Shown here in pieces: positions 19,417 to 28,279 of a stretch of 64,000 bases of DNA. The DNA comes from Clostridia bacterium. Lineage in GTDB: Bacteria > Bacillota > Clostridia > Oscillospirales > CAG-272. Made by a program: the position numbers and the translations under genes. The stretch is taken from assembly GCA_017547755.1 (NCBI GenBank), contig JAFYOX010000069.1:23534-87533 (forward strand). The letters run 5' to 3'. Each line of letters begins with the position of its first letter. The stretch's first letter is position 1. The notes below the pieces were generated by a model. It did not search any database and was not told the DNA's origin. It worked only from the letters and a program-made list of their open reading frames with translations.

Positions 19417-21297
19417 ATGAGATGGAACATCACCCGTGACGGAAACGCCATTGAATGGCTCGTCACCGACCTCCACACCGACGACATCGAAATGGCGGGC
19501 TTCGGCTGTGCCGACATCGTCAAGTACGGTATGACCGAAGAAGGCTTCGTGCTTCTGCATCACCCCGTATTCCCGACCCTTCGTACCCGTCCGAACAACA
19601 CCCATGCATCCTATCAGCTCGACATCGACGACGCATTCATGCCCCGTCTGATCGCTGACGGCGAAAAGATCGCGGAAACCCTGAACCGCGTGGAAATCGA
19701 CGGCACCCTGATTCTCGAATGCACCGCGGGAGATCTTGCAGTCACCCACATCTGCTATCCTTCCACGGAAGCACGTGCAGCTTACGAAGCCGTTACCGTC
19801 AGGAACAACGGCGCGGATGCCGTAAAACTGACCGCGACCACTTACGGCGGCGAAGTTGCGCAGAAGATCGGCCCGATGGGCATCAACATTGCCGAAGTTT
19901 TCACGGATTTTGAAGACACCGTTCTTGCATCCGGCGAAGAATACACCTATTACATCGTGATGGCAGGCCGTCTGGCAAACGAACAGCCGGTAAATCTCTG
20001 CCCGGCAGACGAATACCGTTCGAGAATCCGCAACATCGAACGTCTTGTTACCCCGATGAAGCTCGACACCGGCAACGCGACCCTCGACACCATGTTCCGT
20101 TTCGCAAAGCTCCGCGCCGGCGAATCCGTATATGACACCATGTACGGTCTGATGCACGGTCCGGGGGGCTTCAGCTACTACGCGGCAACCTGGTGCAACG
20201 ACCAGGTAGAATATGCAGGCCCGTACTTCGCGTATACCGGCGATGACGATCTTCTCGAAGCGTCCATGAACGCATACCGGATGTACATGCCCTTCATGAG
20301 CAATCGCTACGAACCCATCCCGTCCTCTGTCATCGCGGAAGGCATCGACTACTGGAACGGCGCGGGTGACCGCGGGGATGCGGCGATGTATCTCTACGGT
20401 GCGTCCCGTTTCGCACTGACGACCGGCCGCATGGATTACGCGGAAGAACTTCTTCCGGCGATCGAATGGTGCGCGGAATACTGCAAGCGCAAGATCAACG
20501 AATTCGGCGTTATCGCATCCGACAGCGACGAACTCGAAGGACGTTTCCCGTCCGGCAAGGCAAACCTCTGCACCTCCACGCTGGCATACAGCGGCTACCT
20601 CTGTGCGGCATCCCTCGAACGTGCGATCGGCAGTGAAGACAAGGCAGCGGAATACGAAGAAATCGCAAAGAGCCTCCGTGCAAACATCGAAACCTACTTC
20701 GGCGCGAACATCCACGGTATGGATACCTACAAGTATTACGAAACCTGCGAAATCCTCCGTTCCTGGATCTGCATGCCTCTCTGCGTCGGCATTTACGACC
20801 GTGCGGCGGAAACCGTAAAGGCACTTTCCTCCGAATACCTGATGATGCCGGAAGGCATGCTGACTGCGGAAGGCTGCCCGACCATCTGGGACCGCTCCAC
20901 GCTCTACGCTCTGCGCGGCATTTTCGCGGCAGGCGATACCGCAAAGGGTGCGGAACTCCTCATGACCTACGCGACGAACCGACTCCTCGGCGAACGTGTA
21001 CCTTACGCAGTCGAAGCATATCCGGAAGGCGGCAAGCGTCATCTGTCCGGCGAATCCGCGCTGTTCTGCAAGGTCATCTCCGAAGGTATCCTTGACATGA
21101 CCCCGACCGGTCTGTCCACCTTCACCATCAAGCCGAGCCTCCCGGCAACGCTCGATCACCTCTACATGACCGGCATCCGCGCACACGGCGGCGTATTTGA
21201 CGTCTTCGTCGAAAAGGACGGCTACAAGGTCGTCCGCAGCGACGGCAAGCTCCTCGCTGCAGGCGCACTCGGCGAATGTGTGGAAGTCAGAATTTAA
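19417..21297 (+). CDS. Six-hairpin (alpha/alpha)6-barrel glycosidase-like protein
   Basis: This 626-residue protein has an N-terminal beta-sandwich (about residues 1-210) and a helical domain (about 215-560) rich in the Trp/Tyr/Asp segments typical of six-hairpin glycosidases: FSYYAATWCNDQVEYAGPYF, EGIDYWNGAGDRGDA, WCAEYCKRKI, and a short C-terminal beta domain (LPATLDHLYMTGIRAHGGV). The layout is like GH78/GH95/GH94-clan enzymes, but I cannot assign a family or a proton donor with certainty. No signal peptide, so cytoplasmic. AAGGAGAAC lies before the start. Codon use (CGT, AAC, TTC) suggests strong expression. A family C hairpin follows the stop. Confidence 0.7.
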   Translation: MRWNITRDGNAIEWLVTDLHTDDIEMAGFGCADIVKYGMTEEGFVLLHHPVFPTLRTRPNNTHASYQLDIDDAFMPRLIADGEKIAETLNRVEIDGTLILECTAGDLAVTHICYPSTEARAAYEAVTVRNNGADAVKLTATTYGGEVAQKIGPMGINIAEVFTDFEDTVLASGEEYTYYIVMAGRLANEQPVNLCPADEYRSRIRNIERLVTPMKLDTGNATLDTMFRFAKLRAGESVYDTMYGLMHGPGGFSYYAATWCNDQVEYAGPYFAYTGDDDLLEASMNAYRMYMPFMSNRYEPIPSSVIAEGIDYWNGAGDRGDAAMYLYGASRFALTTGRMDYAEELLPAIEWCAEYCKRKINEFGVIASDSDELEGRFPSGKANLCTSTLAYSGYLCAASLERAIGSEDKAAEYEEIAKSLRANIETYFGANIHGMDTYKYYETCEILRSWICMPLCVGIYDRAAETVKALSSEYLMMPEGMLTAEGCPTIWDRSTLYALRGIFAAGDTAKGAELLMTYATNRLLGERVPYAVEAYPEGGKRHLSGESALFCKVISEGILDMTPTGLSTFTIKPSLPATLDHLYMTGIRAHGGVFDVFVEKDGYKVVRSDGKLLAAGALGECVEVRI

Positions 21298-21302
21298 AGT
21301 TT

Positions 21303-21339
21303 CTCGGGAAAACCTTTTTTGAAAAAAAGGTTTTCCCGA
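21303..21339. repeat. Family C hairpin (solo)
   Basis: TCGGGAAAACCTTTTT pairs perfectly with AAAAAGGTTTTCCCGA, six bp after the glycosidase stop; the AAACTTTAGACTGTG spacer follows. It may act as a transcript-end stabiliser or terminator. Confidence 0.78.
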
Positions 21340-21384
21340 ACCCTTTCCAAAAAACTTTAGACTGTGAAAGGAGGATTGAGTTTG

Positions 21385-21960
21385 GTGAAAAAATTATGTT
21401 TGCTGCTGATACTTCTTTGTCTGGCAGGATGTGCAGGGGTTGTAACGCCGAAACTGTACATATACACCTATCCGACGTGGACGGGCGAAACGTCCTATCA
21501 TCTGACCCATGACGCTCCGGACAAAGTGGCGGAAGAATATGACGACCGGACGCTGGTACAGACCTATTCGCACAAAGGGTTTGATTCCATCCAAATTGCC
21601 GATTACATCATCGGCGGTTCCATGCTGATCTGGGACAGATCGTGGTTTCTGTACGACATTGCGGACGGAACGGAAACGCCGGTCGGCTGGGATGAAATTC
21701 CGGATTCAGATAAGCTGTATCTCCTGCTCGGTGACGGGAAACCGGAAGCCGTCGGAATTTACTCTTTCACCGAAAAGAAATACGCCTTCTTCTCCATCGG
21801 TGCGGACCGGATGATTTCGGAGTACGAATATCTTGATATGTATCACGAAGAACTGATCGGCGGAAAAATTGCCGTATTGACGGAAGAGGGTGCGTATCTG
21901 CTCGATCCGCTTACCGGCAAACTCTGCGGAGAAGCCGATTCCTCCCTGTTTGAAGAATAA
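21385..21960 (+). CDS. Putative lipoprotein of unknown function
   Basis: This 191-residue protein has a lipoprotein signal peptide: KK, a hydrophobic stretch LCLLLILL, and the lipobox LAGC with the lipidated Cys at about residue 17. The mature part is acidic and Tyr-rich with beta-strand patterns and no recognisable domain. I chose the GTG at 21385 (MKKLCLLL) because AAAGGAGG lies 10 bp before it; TTG at 21382 or 21376 are alternatives. It is anchored on the outer face of the membrane. No partner is obvious; the kinase downstream starts 37 bp after the stop. Confidence 0.72.
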   Translation: MKKLCLLLILLCLAGCAGVVTPKLYIYTYPTWTGETSYHLTHDAPDKVAEEYDDRTLVQTYSHKGFDSIQIADYIIGGSMLIWDRSWFLYDIADGTETPVGWDEIPDSDKLYLLLGDGKPEAVGIYSFTEKKYAFFSIGADRMISEYEYLDMYHEELIGGKIAVLTEEGAYLLDPLTGKLCGEADSSLFEE

Positions 21961-21997
21961 CAAAAAATCCTGTTCTGAAAGGATTCTGCAAAATTTT

Positions 21998-22528
21998 ATG
22001 TCTGCTGAAAACGGAAAAAATTACGGAAAGATCATTGTCCTGAACGGGCCGTCGAGCGCGGGGAAGACCACGCTTTCGCGGAACCTGCAGAAGATCTGGG
22101 ATCGTCCGCTGTATTATCTGTCGTACGATTCCGTGGACTGGTACATGGCTCCGTTCGGGGTGACCGGACGGGATTACGGCGGTATGGATACCGTGCGGGA
22201 TTTTCTCGCGGTGATGTACGAGTCGGCGGCGGCGATCTGCCGTTCCGGACGGGATGTCGTGATCGACAACTGCCTGTTCGACTGCGAGGATATCTGCGCC
22301 CTGTCCGCGGAGATCATGAAGGACTGTCCGGTGACGATGGTGCGGGTGAAACTGCCGCTTGAAGAACTGGAACGCCGGGAGATCGCGCGCGGTGACCGTA
22401 CGCCCGGCAAGGCGCGGTGGCAGGAAGAGCACATTACGCCGAAAGAAGACAGCGCGTATGACGTGATCGTCGATACGTCGGACGATTCGATGGAATGTGC
22501 GGAGAAGATCCGGAATTTTTTTGAATGA
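21998..22528 (+). CDS. P-loop kinase of the chloramphenicol phosphotransferase-like family
   Basis: This 176-residue protein has a Walker A motif GPSSAGKTTLS near the N-terminus, a Walker B-like VVIDNCLFD, and an Arg-rich lid (ERREIARGDRTPGKARWQ) as in chloramphenicol 3-O-phosphotransferase-like kinases. Such proteins phosphorylate antibiotics or other small hydroxyl compounds, but most family members have unknown substrates, so resistance should not be assumed. The ATG at 21998 has a distant AAAGGA (14 bp). It may be cotranscribed with the lipoprotein gene and ends at a strong terminator. Confidence 0.82.
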   Translation: MSAENGKNYGKIIVLNGPSSAGKTTLSRNLQKIWDRPLYYLSYDSVDWYMAPFGVTGRDYGGMDTVRDFLAVMYESAAAICRSGRDVVIDNCLFDCEDICALSAEIMKDCPVTMVRVKLPLEELERREIARGDRTPGKARWQEEHITPKEDSAYDVIVDTSDDSMECAEKIRNFFE

Positions 22529-22533
22529 AGAAG

Positions 22534-22575
22534 ATCCATGGTACCGGAGGGAAAACCGGTGCCATGGATTTTTTA
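22534..22575 (+). terminator. Rho-independent terminator after the kinase gene
   Basis: ATCCATGGTACCGG (22534-22547) pairs with CCGGTGCCATGGAT (22556-22569), followed by six T's. Confidence 0.93.
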
Positions 22576-22644
22576 TTCAATCACTTTTGGGAGTTCGTGA
22601 AAGGATTCGTCCGGCGCGGGTGAGGAAATTATGGATTCTCCCAA

Positions 22645-22673
22645 TTTACAAGCGAAGCGGTTTTCTCTATAAT
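22645..22673 (+). promoter_or_regulatory. Promoter of the MATE gene
   Basis: TTTACA (22645-22650) and TATAAT (22668-22673) are separated by 17 bp, 47 bp before the start codon. Confidence 0.83.
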
Positions 22674-22720
22674 ATATGGGTAGAAAAACGATTTTTTTGT
22701 CACTTGAAAGGGTAGATTCC

Positions 22721-24079
22721 ATGCAGGAAGTTCGCGAAAACAAGATGGGCACCATGCCGCTGGGCAGGCTCATTCTTTCCATGTCGCTGCCGATGATCCT
22801 GTCCATGCTGGTACAGGCGTGCTACAACATCATCGACAGTATTTTTATTGCAAGATTCAGCGAGGATGCTCTCGCCGCCGTATCCTACGCCTTCCCGGCG
22901 CAGAACCTTATGATCGGCGTGGCGACCGGTACGGGCGTCGGTATCAACGCTCTGCTGTCCCGCTCGCTCGGCGAAAAGGATTTTGACCGCGCCAACCGGA
23001 CGGCGGGAAACGGTATTTTCCTCGCGGCGGTCAGCTCGGTCGTGTTCCTCATTTTCGGTCTGACGATGTCGGAGCTGTTCATTTCGTTCCAGACGGCGAC
23101 TCCCGCGGTCATTGAACACGGACGGCAGTATCTCACGATCTGCTGTGCGCTGTCGTTCGGGATCTTCGGGGAGATCACGTTCGAACGTCTCATGCAGGCG
23201 ACCGGACGGACGCTTCTGACGATGTTCACGTAGGGTCTCGGCGCGATCATCAATATCCTTCTCGACCCGATCTTCATTTTCGGGTATTTCGGCGTTCCGC
23301 AGATGGGTGCCGCCGGTGCGGCTCTGGCGCCGGTCATCGGGCAGATCGCCGCGTTCATCCTTGCGGTGATCCTCAATCATAAGTACAACCACGATGTCAA
23401 ACTGACGAAGTCCGCGTTCAAGCCGGACAAGTTCGTCATCGGACGCATTTACGCGGTCGGCGTGCCGTCGATCCTGATGATGTGCGTCGGTTCGGTCATG
23501 ACGACGGGGATGAACAAGATCCTCAACTCCTTCTCCGACCTTGCGGCGTCGGTCTTCGGCGTGTATTTCAAGCTGCAGAGCTTCGTGTTCATGCCGGTCT
23601 TCGGTCTGAACAACGGCGTCATTCCGGTCGTTGCGTACAACTACGGCGCGAAGAAGCGGAAGCGTATGACCGGCGCGGTCAGGATCGCGTGCATCACGGC
23701 AAGCGGATTCATGGCGCTGGGACTTCTGATCATGCAGGTCTTCCCGTCGCAGGCGCTCATGCTGTTCGACGCAAGCGAAGAAATGCTGGCGATGGCGGTT
23801 CCCGCTCTGCGGACGATCAGCCTAAGCTTCATTTTCGCCGGGGTCTGCATCGCGCTCGGTTCGGTCTTCCAGGCACTCGGCCGCGGCACGTACTCGATGT
23901 ATGTATCGCTGGCGCGTCAGATCGTGGTACTTCTTCCGGCGGCGTACCTGTTCTCGCTGACGGGAAACCTGAATCTGGTATGGTTCGCGTTCCCGATCGC
24001 GGAGATCATGTCGATCATCGTGAGCCTGTTCTTCTATATCCGGATCTATAAGAACGTCATCGCGGAGATCCCGGAATAA
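22721..24079 (+). pseudogene. MATE-family efflux transporter interrupted by one in-frame amber codon
   Basis: Read through, the frame encodes 452 residues, the usual length of a MATE exporter. The N-terminal half (MPLGRLILSMSLPMILSML, ISRFSEDALAAVS-like segments, INALLSRSLGEKDFDRA) and the C-terminal half (GAIINILLDPIFIFGYFG, VFGVYFKLQSFVFMPVFGLN) join in one frame. A TAG at 23231-23233 replaces what is normally a Gln codon before GLGAIINI, so one C-to-T change accounts for it. MATE proteins export cationic drugs or metabolites by Na+/H+ antiport. Promoter and terminator are intact. It may be a recent inactivation, a sequencing error or a strain polymorphism; a partial product or restart at about 23303 is unlikely to function. 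Confidence 0.85.
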
Positions 24080-24096
24080 AACATCATAAAATGCGG

Positions 24097-24130
24097 AAAG
24101 ATCACAGCTTTTTGGGCTGTGATCTTTTTT
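24097..24130 (+). terminator. Terminator between the MATE gene and a convergent gene
   Basis: AAAGATCACAGC (24097-24108) and GCTGTGATCTTT (24116-24127) form a perfect 12-bp stem followed by T's; the A-run at the left can serve the minus-strand gene too. Confidence 0.93.
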
Positions 24131-24142
24131 GATCGGTGGGTA

Positions 24143-24865
24143 TTATTTGTCCCGGAACACGGACGGTGCCTGTTTTGCGTCTTCGTCCGACCAGGTTTTG
24201 TCAGCACCTTCGCCGCGCAGACGTTCTTCGGCTTCTTCGACGGAATCGCGGTACTGTTTCCGGTAGCCGAGGAGGTATCCGGCACATCCGGCCGCGAAGA
24301 CCAGGGTACAGTAGATCACGATGGCGAGGATGGTGATGGATCGGGGAAAATAGAACGCGACGTCCACGAACAGGGAACGGTCGCCGCGTGCGATGAAGCG
24401 TGCGATGTACTGGACGGGACCGGCGAAAAAGAGGTACGCCATATTCACACGGGTGACGAGCGCGCAGAGCAGACCGTGGACCGCCGTGCCCGTACCGATG
24501 CCGGCGAACATGACGGGGAGATCCGGGCGGTCGGCGTGAAGTCCGTACCAGAAGCGGTATCTGGCGGCGTTGGAGCCGGTCATGGCGAGGAACCAGCCGC
24601 ATCCGGCGATGCAGAAGAGCTGGGACACGGTGAGGTAGATCAGCCAGAGCTTCTGATTGTCGTATTCCATATAGTAGCCGAGGATGAATTCGAACAGATG
24701 GGGAAGCGTGATGATATAGCCGGCGATCAGGACGGTGAGGTTGGACAGCGCGCCGATGAAGGTGACGTAAACAAACGTCAGTCCGGCGTGGGAGAGAAAA
24801 TCCCGGACACGGCGCGGCGGTTTCGGAAGTTTCCGGAGAAGCTGACGAAGAAGTTCGCGGATCAT
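24143..24865 (-). CDS. Multi-pass membrane protein of unknown function
   Basis: This 240-residue protein has about five hydrophobic segments (for example VYVTFIGALSNLTVLIAGYI, LIYLTVSQLFCIAGCGWFLA, ILAIVIYCTLVFAAGCAGYL), a basic N-terminus, and a highly charged C-terminal tail (YRKQYRDSVEEAEERLRGEG). I recognise no family. GAAAGGAGGC precedes the ATG and a TTGACA-N17-TAAAAT promoter lies upstream. The final span followed by GY.GYRK recalls the GGKYGAKKREK end of the 24998-25516 protein, so the two could be distant paralogs. Confidence 0.75.
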   Translation of the reverse strand: MIRELLRQLLRKLPKPPRRVRDFLSHAGLTFVYVTFIGALSNLTVLIAGYIITLPHLFEFILGYYMEYDNQKLWLIYLTVSQLFCIAGCGWFLAMTGSNAARYRFWYGLHADRPDLPVMFAGIGTGTAVHGLLCALVTRVNMAYLFFAGPVQYIARFIARGDRSLFVDVAFYFPRSITILAIVIYCTLVFAAGCAGYLLGYRKQYRDSVEEAEERLRGEGADKTWSDEDAKQAPSVFRDK

Positions 24866-24905
24866 GGATGCCTCCTTTCTGTGGAATTACATTTGTGGTG
24901 ATTCT

Positions 24906-24934
24906 ATTTTACTATATTCCGGCGGAAATGTCAA
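24906..24934 (-). promoter_or_regulatory. Near-consensus promoter for the 24143-24865 gene
   Basis: On the minus strand TTGACA (24934-24929) and TAAAAT (24911-24906) with 17-bp spacing. Confidence 0.88.
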
Positions 24935-24950
24935 GCAACCGGATGGATTG

Positions 24951-24993
24951 AAAAACGCACATCCGTTGGAGATTCCGACCGGTGTGCGTTTTC
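24951..24993 (-). terminator. Terminator for the 24998-25516 gene
   Basis: On the minus strand AAAACGCACACCGG pairs with CGGATGTGCGTTTTT (one mismatch), ending in five T's, directly after the stop codon. Confidence 0.85.
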
Positions 24994-24997
24994 TGAT

Positions 24998-25516
24998 TCA
25001 GGAATAATTCGGATTCCGCAGAAGTTCACTGCGGTCTTTTTCGCGCTTCTTCGCACCGTACTTCCCGCCAAAAATGATCGCCGCGACATAGAAAATGTCG
25101 AAGAACAGCATCGGAAGGATGTAAGCGATGTCGGAAACGGTATACATATCCGGGATCGGCTGATCTGTGAGAAGATAATATGACTGAATGGCAAAATACG
25201 CCGCGCCGGAGGTGTACATGACGAATTTCAGCAGTTTTGCGAGCAGGATCTGATAGATGCTCATGAGGATTCCGGCAAAAATGCTTTCCGTGAGCACCGG
25301 TGCGCCGTTTTTGTACGCGGACTGATAGTTCATGTAAAACAGACCGCCGCAGGAGATCGCGCAGAACAGCAGGGTACGCACAACGGCAAGTCCGGTATCC
25401 CCGAGAACGAACAGCACCAGCCCGAAGACGATGATGACAAGCAGCATGGAGAGGGCAAGTGTGGCAAGAAGGCGTCCGAAATTGACAAGGGAATTGACAA
25501 AGATGCGTTTTACCAT
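24998..25516 (-). CDS. Small multi-pass membrane protein of unknown function
   Basis: This 172-residue protein has four or five hydrophobic segments (LATLALSMLLVIIVFGLVLF, VVRTLLFCAISCGGLFYM, ILMSIYQILLAKLLKFVMY, YILPMLFFDIFYVAAIIFG) and a basic tail (GAKKREKDRSELL). The start at 25516 (MVKRIFVN) follows AAAAGGAAA; the frame is open for 22 codons upstream but those cover the promoter. It has no recognised domain. It is a single-gene unit with a consensus promoter and its own terminator. Confidence 0.78.
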   Translation of the reverse strand: MVKRIFVNSLVNFGRLLATLALSMLLVIIVFGLVLFVLGDTGLAVVRTLLFCAISCGGLFYMNYQSAYKNGAPVLTESIFAGILMSIYQILLAKLLKFVMYTSGAAYFAIQSYYLLTDQPIPDMYTVSDIAYILPMLFFDIFYVAAIIFGGKYGAKKREKDRSELLRNPNYS

Positions 25517-25549
25517 GATATATTTCCTTTTTTTGGATATTATATATTG

Positions 25550-25578
25550 ATTATAACATATTTCGTTGATGTTGTCAA
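25550..25578 (-). promoter_or_regulatory. Full-consensus promoter for the 24998-25516 gene
   Basis: On the minus strand TTGACA (25578-25573), 17 bp, TATAAT (25555-25550), with TGT immediately before the -10 box. Confidence 0.93.
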
Positions 25579-25624
25579 TCAAAATACAGGACTTCCCGCT
25601 TATGGGGAATCTCCCTTGCCTTTT

Positions 25625-26122
25625 TTACAGGAATGTCTGCACAATCGTCTGCATGGAGAGCGTGATGGTCAGAACGAGCAGAATTTGAATGCTCCAGAAC
25701 AGATGCTTTTTTCGTGTATACAGGTCGTAGACATCGGCGACTGCGCGGATCGGCTGGAACGTCAGGAATATACACGGAAAAATTGTGATGAACCAGACTT
25801 CCCACGTCGTGATCGGGATGAGAGACGCAAGAAGCGTGCAGAAATGGAGAGGCAGAGGGATCGTCAGTGCGCAGAGAAGGAGTTTCGGATGGTCTTCGGG
25901 AAGGATTCCGCGGGCATTCTGAATCATTTCGTATTTTTTCATTTCCGTCATGCCCCATGCGCTGATTCCCGATGTAAGACCGTAGAGGGTCAGCAGACCG
26001 GCGGCGATCAGGAGGGGAACGACCCGACCGTGAAACAGGTGACGGTACGCAAGTCCGGCGGCGCAGAGGAGGACGAGAACACAGACTGTGTTATAAACGA
26101 AGCGTCGTATGCTGTAAACCAT
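25625..26122 (-). CDS. Small membrane protein of unknown function
   Basis: This 165-residue protein has four predicted spans (CVLVLLCAAGLAYRHLF, VVPLLIAAGLLTLYGLTSG, LCALTIPLPLHFCTLLASLI with TWEVWFITIFPCIFL, and WSIQILLVLTITLSM). No known family is evident. CGGAGG precedes the start, inside a short AAAACC/GGTTTT stem in the leader. It has its own full-consensus promoter. It is the third consecutive one-gene membrane unit on this strand. Confidence 0.72.
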   Translation of the reverse strand: MVYSIRRFVYNTVCVLVLLCAAGLAYRHLFHGRVVPLLIAAGLLTLYGLTSGISAWGMTEMKKYEMIQNARGILPEDHPKLLLCALTIPLPLHFCTLLASLIPITTWEVWFITIFPCIFLTFQPIRAVADVYDLYTRKKHLFWSIQILLVLTITLSMQTIVQTFL

Positions 26123-26154
26123 AGAAAACCTCCGCGTTGGTTTTTTATGGTTTT

Positions 26155-26183
26155 ATTATAGCATGGCTTGTAGATATTGTCAA
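26155..26183 (-). promoter_or_regulatory. Full-consensus promoter for the 25625-26122 gene
   Basis: On the minus strand TTGACA (26183-26178), 17 bp, TATAAT (26160-26155), with TGC before the -10 box. Confidence 0.93.
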
Positions 26184-26200
26184 TAGAAGATTCTATGCGT

Positions 26201-27982
26201 TCATCTGAACATCATCCTCGCAATCACGCACATCCCATATCCGATCACCGTCGGCAGGACTGCCGCGAGGATGGTATCCTTCAGACTGCCGGTTTCTTTG
26301 CGGATCGTCATCAGCGTGGTCGCGCAGGGGAAGTGGAACAGCGTGAATACGAGCACGCACACTGCCGTTGTACTGTCCCATCCGCACGCCGCAAATGCCG
26401 ACGGAATGTCGAACGTGTCCGCGAGGCTGACCGCGTTTCCTCCGGCGAGGGCAAGCGGAAGGATCAGCTCCGCCGCCGGAAGTGCGAACAGGAAGGCAAG
26501 CATCCACGTGCCATCCATTCCAGCGAAGCGTCCGACCGGGTCGAGCAGGCGTGTGAGATGGGCGTAGATGCTCGATCCCCCGACGGTCACGTTGGCGGCG
26601 AGCCAGATCAGCGCACCTGCGGGAGCCGCCGCCGATACCGCGCGTCCGAGGACGAAGATCGTGCGGTCGAGGACGGAACGGACGATCACGCGGCCGATCT
26701 GCGGCATCCGGTACGGCGGCAGTTCGAGCGTGAACGACGAAGGCGTTCCGCGCAGGACGGTGACGGAGAGGAGTTTCGATACCAGCAGGGTCATGCCGAG
26801 CGAAAGAAGAAGCACGCCGACCATGGCGGCGGTAGACCAGCCCCTACCGAGACCGAGGCAGGCGAGCATGGCGAGGATCGCGGGGAAACGTCCGTTGCAG
26901 GGAACGAAGGAATTGGTGAGGATGGCGATCTTCCGCTCGCGCGGGGAATCGATGATGCGGCATCCCGTGACGCCGGCGGCACTGCACCCGAGTCCCATGA
27001 GCATCGTGAGCGACTGCTTGCCGCAGGAACCGCAGCAGGCAAAGCATCGGTCGAGGGAAAACGCCGCGCGCGGGAGGTAGCCGAGGTCCTCAAGAATGGT
27101 GAACAGCGGGAAGAAGATCGCCATCGGCGGGAGCATCACGGCGATCACGCGGAAGACCGTTGCGATGACGCCGTCGCAGAAAAGAAGTGCGAGCGGCTCC
27201 GGAAAAATCGCGGTCAGCGCGGTGCGGAGGTGTCCGGCGAGGAAGGTCAGACCCGTATCGAGCGCGGCGGAAAGGACGCCGCTTCCAGAGAGGGTCAGCC
27301 AGAACACGGCAGCGAGCAGAAGGAGCAGAAAGGGCACGGCAGTGAACCGTCCGCAGAGGATGCGGTCGATCTTCCGGTCGCGCACGGTCGGATCCCGCCC
27401 GTTTTGGACCGATACGCAGACTCCGGCAATTTCCGCCGCACGTTCCGCCGGGGTTCCGGTGAGTCCGGACGGCTTTCGCGGATGATGGTTCACGACGGCG
27501 GACTTCAGTTCGCAGAGTCCGGTGTTCTGTCGTGCCGCCGTGAGGACGACGGGACATCCGGTCATGGATCCGAGTTTTCCGCAGTCGACGGAGATCCCTT
27601 TTTTCGCCGCTTCGTCGGCGAGATTGACGCAGAGGATCACATCGTCCGCGAGATCGCAGATCTGCATGGCGAGGATCAGGCTCCGCTCGAGACAGCAGGC
27701 GTCGCAGACGCAGACGACGGTGTCGGGGCGTTCGTTTATGAGAAAATCCCGCGCGGCATCCTCTTCCGGCGAATGGCTGGCGAGCGAATAAATGCCCGGC
27801 AGGTCGGTGACGGTGACGGTTCTGCCGTCCGCGGAAAATATACCTTCGGCGATGCCGACCGTTTTGCCCGCCCAGTTGCCGGTATGCTGATGCAGTCCGG
27901 TGAGGGCGTTGAAGACGGTGCTTTTGCCGACGTTCGGATTCCCGGCGAGGGTGGCGGTGATAATTTTTTCGTATCCGCTCAT
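26201..27982 (-). CDS. feoB: Ferrous iron transporter FeoB
   Basis: This 593-residue protein imports Fe2+. The N-terminal G domain has G1 GNPNVGKST, G3 DLPG and G4-like VNLADEAAKKGI, followed by the GDI-like helical region and a membrane domain with the two Gate-type repeats (GLGCSAAGVTGCRIIDS with the pore Cys, and FLFALPAAELILPLALAGGN). It is shorter than E. coli FeoB but within the Clostridial range. The ATG at 27980-27982 overlaps the feoA stop as ATGA. It is regulated together with feoA, most likely by the divergent DtxR/MntR-type protein. Confidence 0.96.
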   Translation of the reverse strand: MSGYEKIITATLAGNPNVGKSTVFNALTGLHQHTGNWAGKTVGIAEGIFSADGRTVTVTDLPGIYSLASHSPEEDAARDFLINERPDTVVCVCDACCLERSLILAMQICDLADDVILCVNLADEAAKKGISVDCGKLGSMTGCPVVLTAARQNTGLCELKSAVVNHHPRKPSGLTGTPAERAAEIAGVCVSVQNGRDPTVRDRKIDRILCGRFTAVPFLLLLLAAVFWLTLSGSGVLSAALDTGLTFLAGHLRTALTAIFPEPLALLFCDGVIATVFRVIAVMLPPMAIFFPLFTILEDLGYLPRAAFSLDRCFACCGSCGKQSLTMLMGLGCSAAGVTGCRIIDSPRERKIAILTNSFVPCNGRFPAILAMLACLGLGRGWSTAAMVGVLLLSLGMTLLVSKLLSVTVLRGTPSSFTLELPPYRMPQIGRVIVRSVLDRTIFVLGRAVSAAAPAGALIWLAANVTVGGSSIYAHLTRLLDPVGRFAGMDGTWMLAFLFALPAAELILPLALAGGNAVSLADTFDIPSAFAACGWDSTTAVCVLVFTLFHFPCATTLMTIRKETGSLKDTILAAVLPTVIGYGMCVIARMMFR

Positions 27983-28230
27983 CCGATGACCTCCCCGACG
28001 GCGACGATGGATGCGTCCGCGCGGCGCAGAGCGATGACGGCTCCGCGGATGAGGTAGGCGCACGGATCGCCGAGCGGACTTTTCATGGTGCAGGTGACGC
28101 GGGAACCGGCGGTCAGCCCGAGATCGGACAGGCGTCCGGCGAGGTCATGCGCGGGATCGGTGAGAAAACGGACGGCGGCGGTTTCTCCGGGGAGGAGATC
28201 GGACAGTTTTTTGATGGATCTGGTATTCAT
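27979..28230 (-). CDS. feoA: FeoA-type SH3-like protein
   Basis: This 83-residue protein has the FeoA pattern: LSDLLPGETAAVRFL, RLSDLGLTAGSRVTC and DPCAYLIRGAVIALRRADA. It is a small cytoplasmic SH3-like protein thought to assist FeoB. The start ATG at 28228-28230 follows GGAGAG; the longer open frame upstream overlaps the promoter region and is rejected. Four-base overlap with feoB indicates coupled translation. Confidence 0.95.
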   Translation of the reverse strand: MNTRSIKKLSDLLPGETAAVRFLTDPAHDLAGRLSDLGLTAGSRVTCTMKSPLGDPCAYLIRGAVIALRRADASIVAVGEVIG

Positions 28231-28279
28231 GAAAGTCTCTCCTGGAATGATGCGGGTGCATCCGGCATAAAATTTGTAC

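Noticed and set aside
21998-22528. A chloramphenicol resistance gene
   Set aside because: Only the P-loop fold and lid resemble chloramphenicol phosphotransferase; most such kinases have other or unknown substrates.
23231-23233. TAG as a recoded sense codon (Gln)
   Set aside because: TAG serves as the normal stop of the S1-domain gene (4761-4763) and of the SPOCS gene (30307-30309), where reading on would enter non-coding or repeat sequence.
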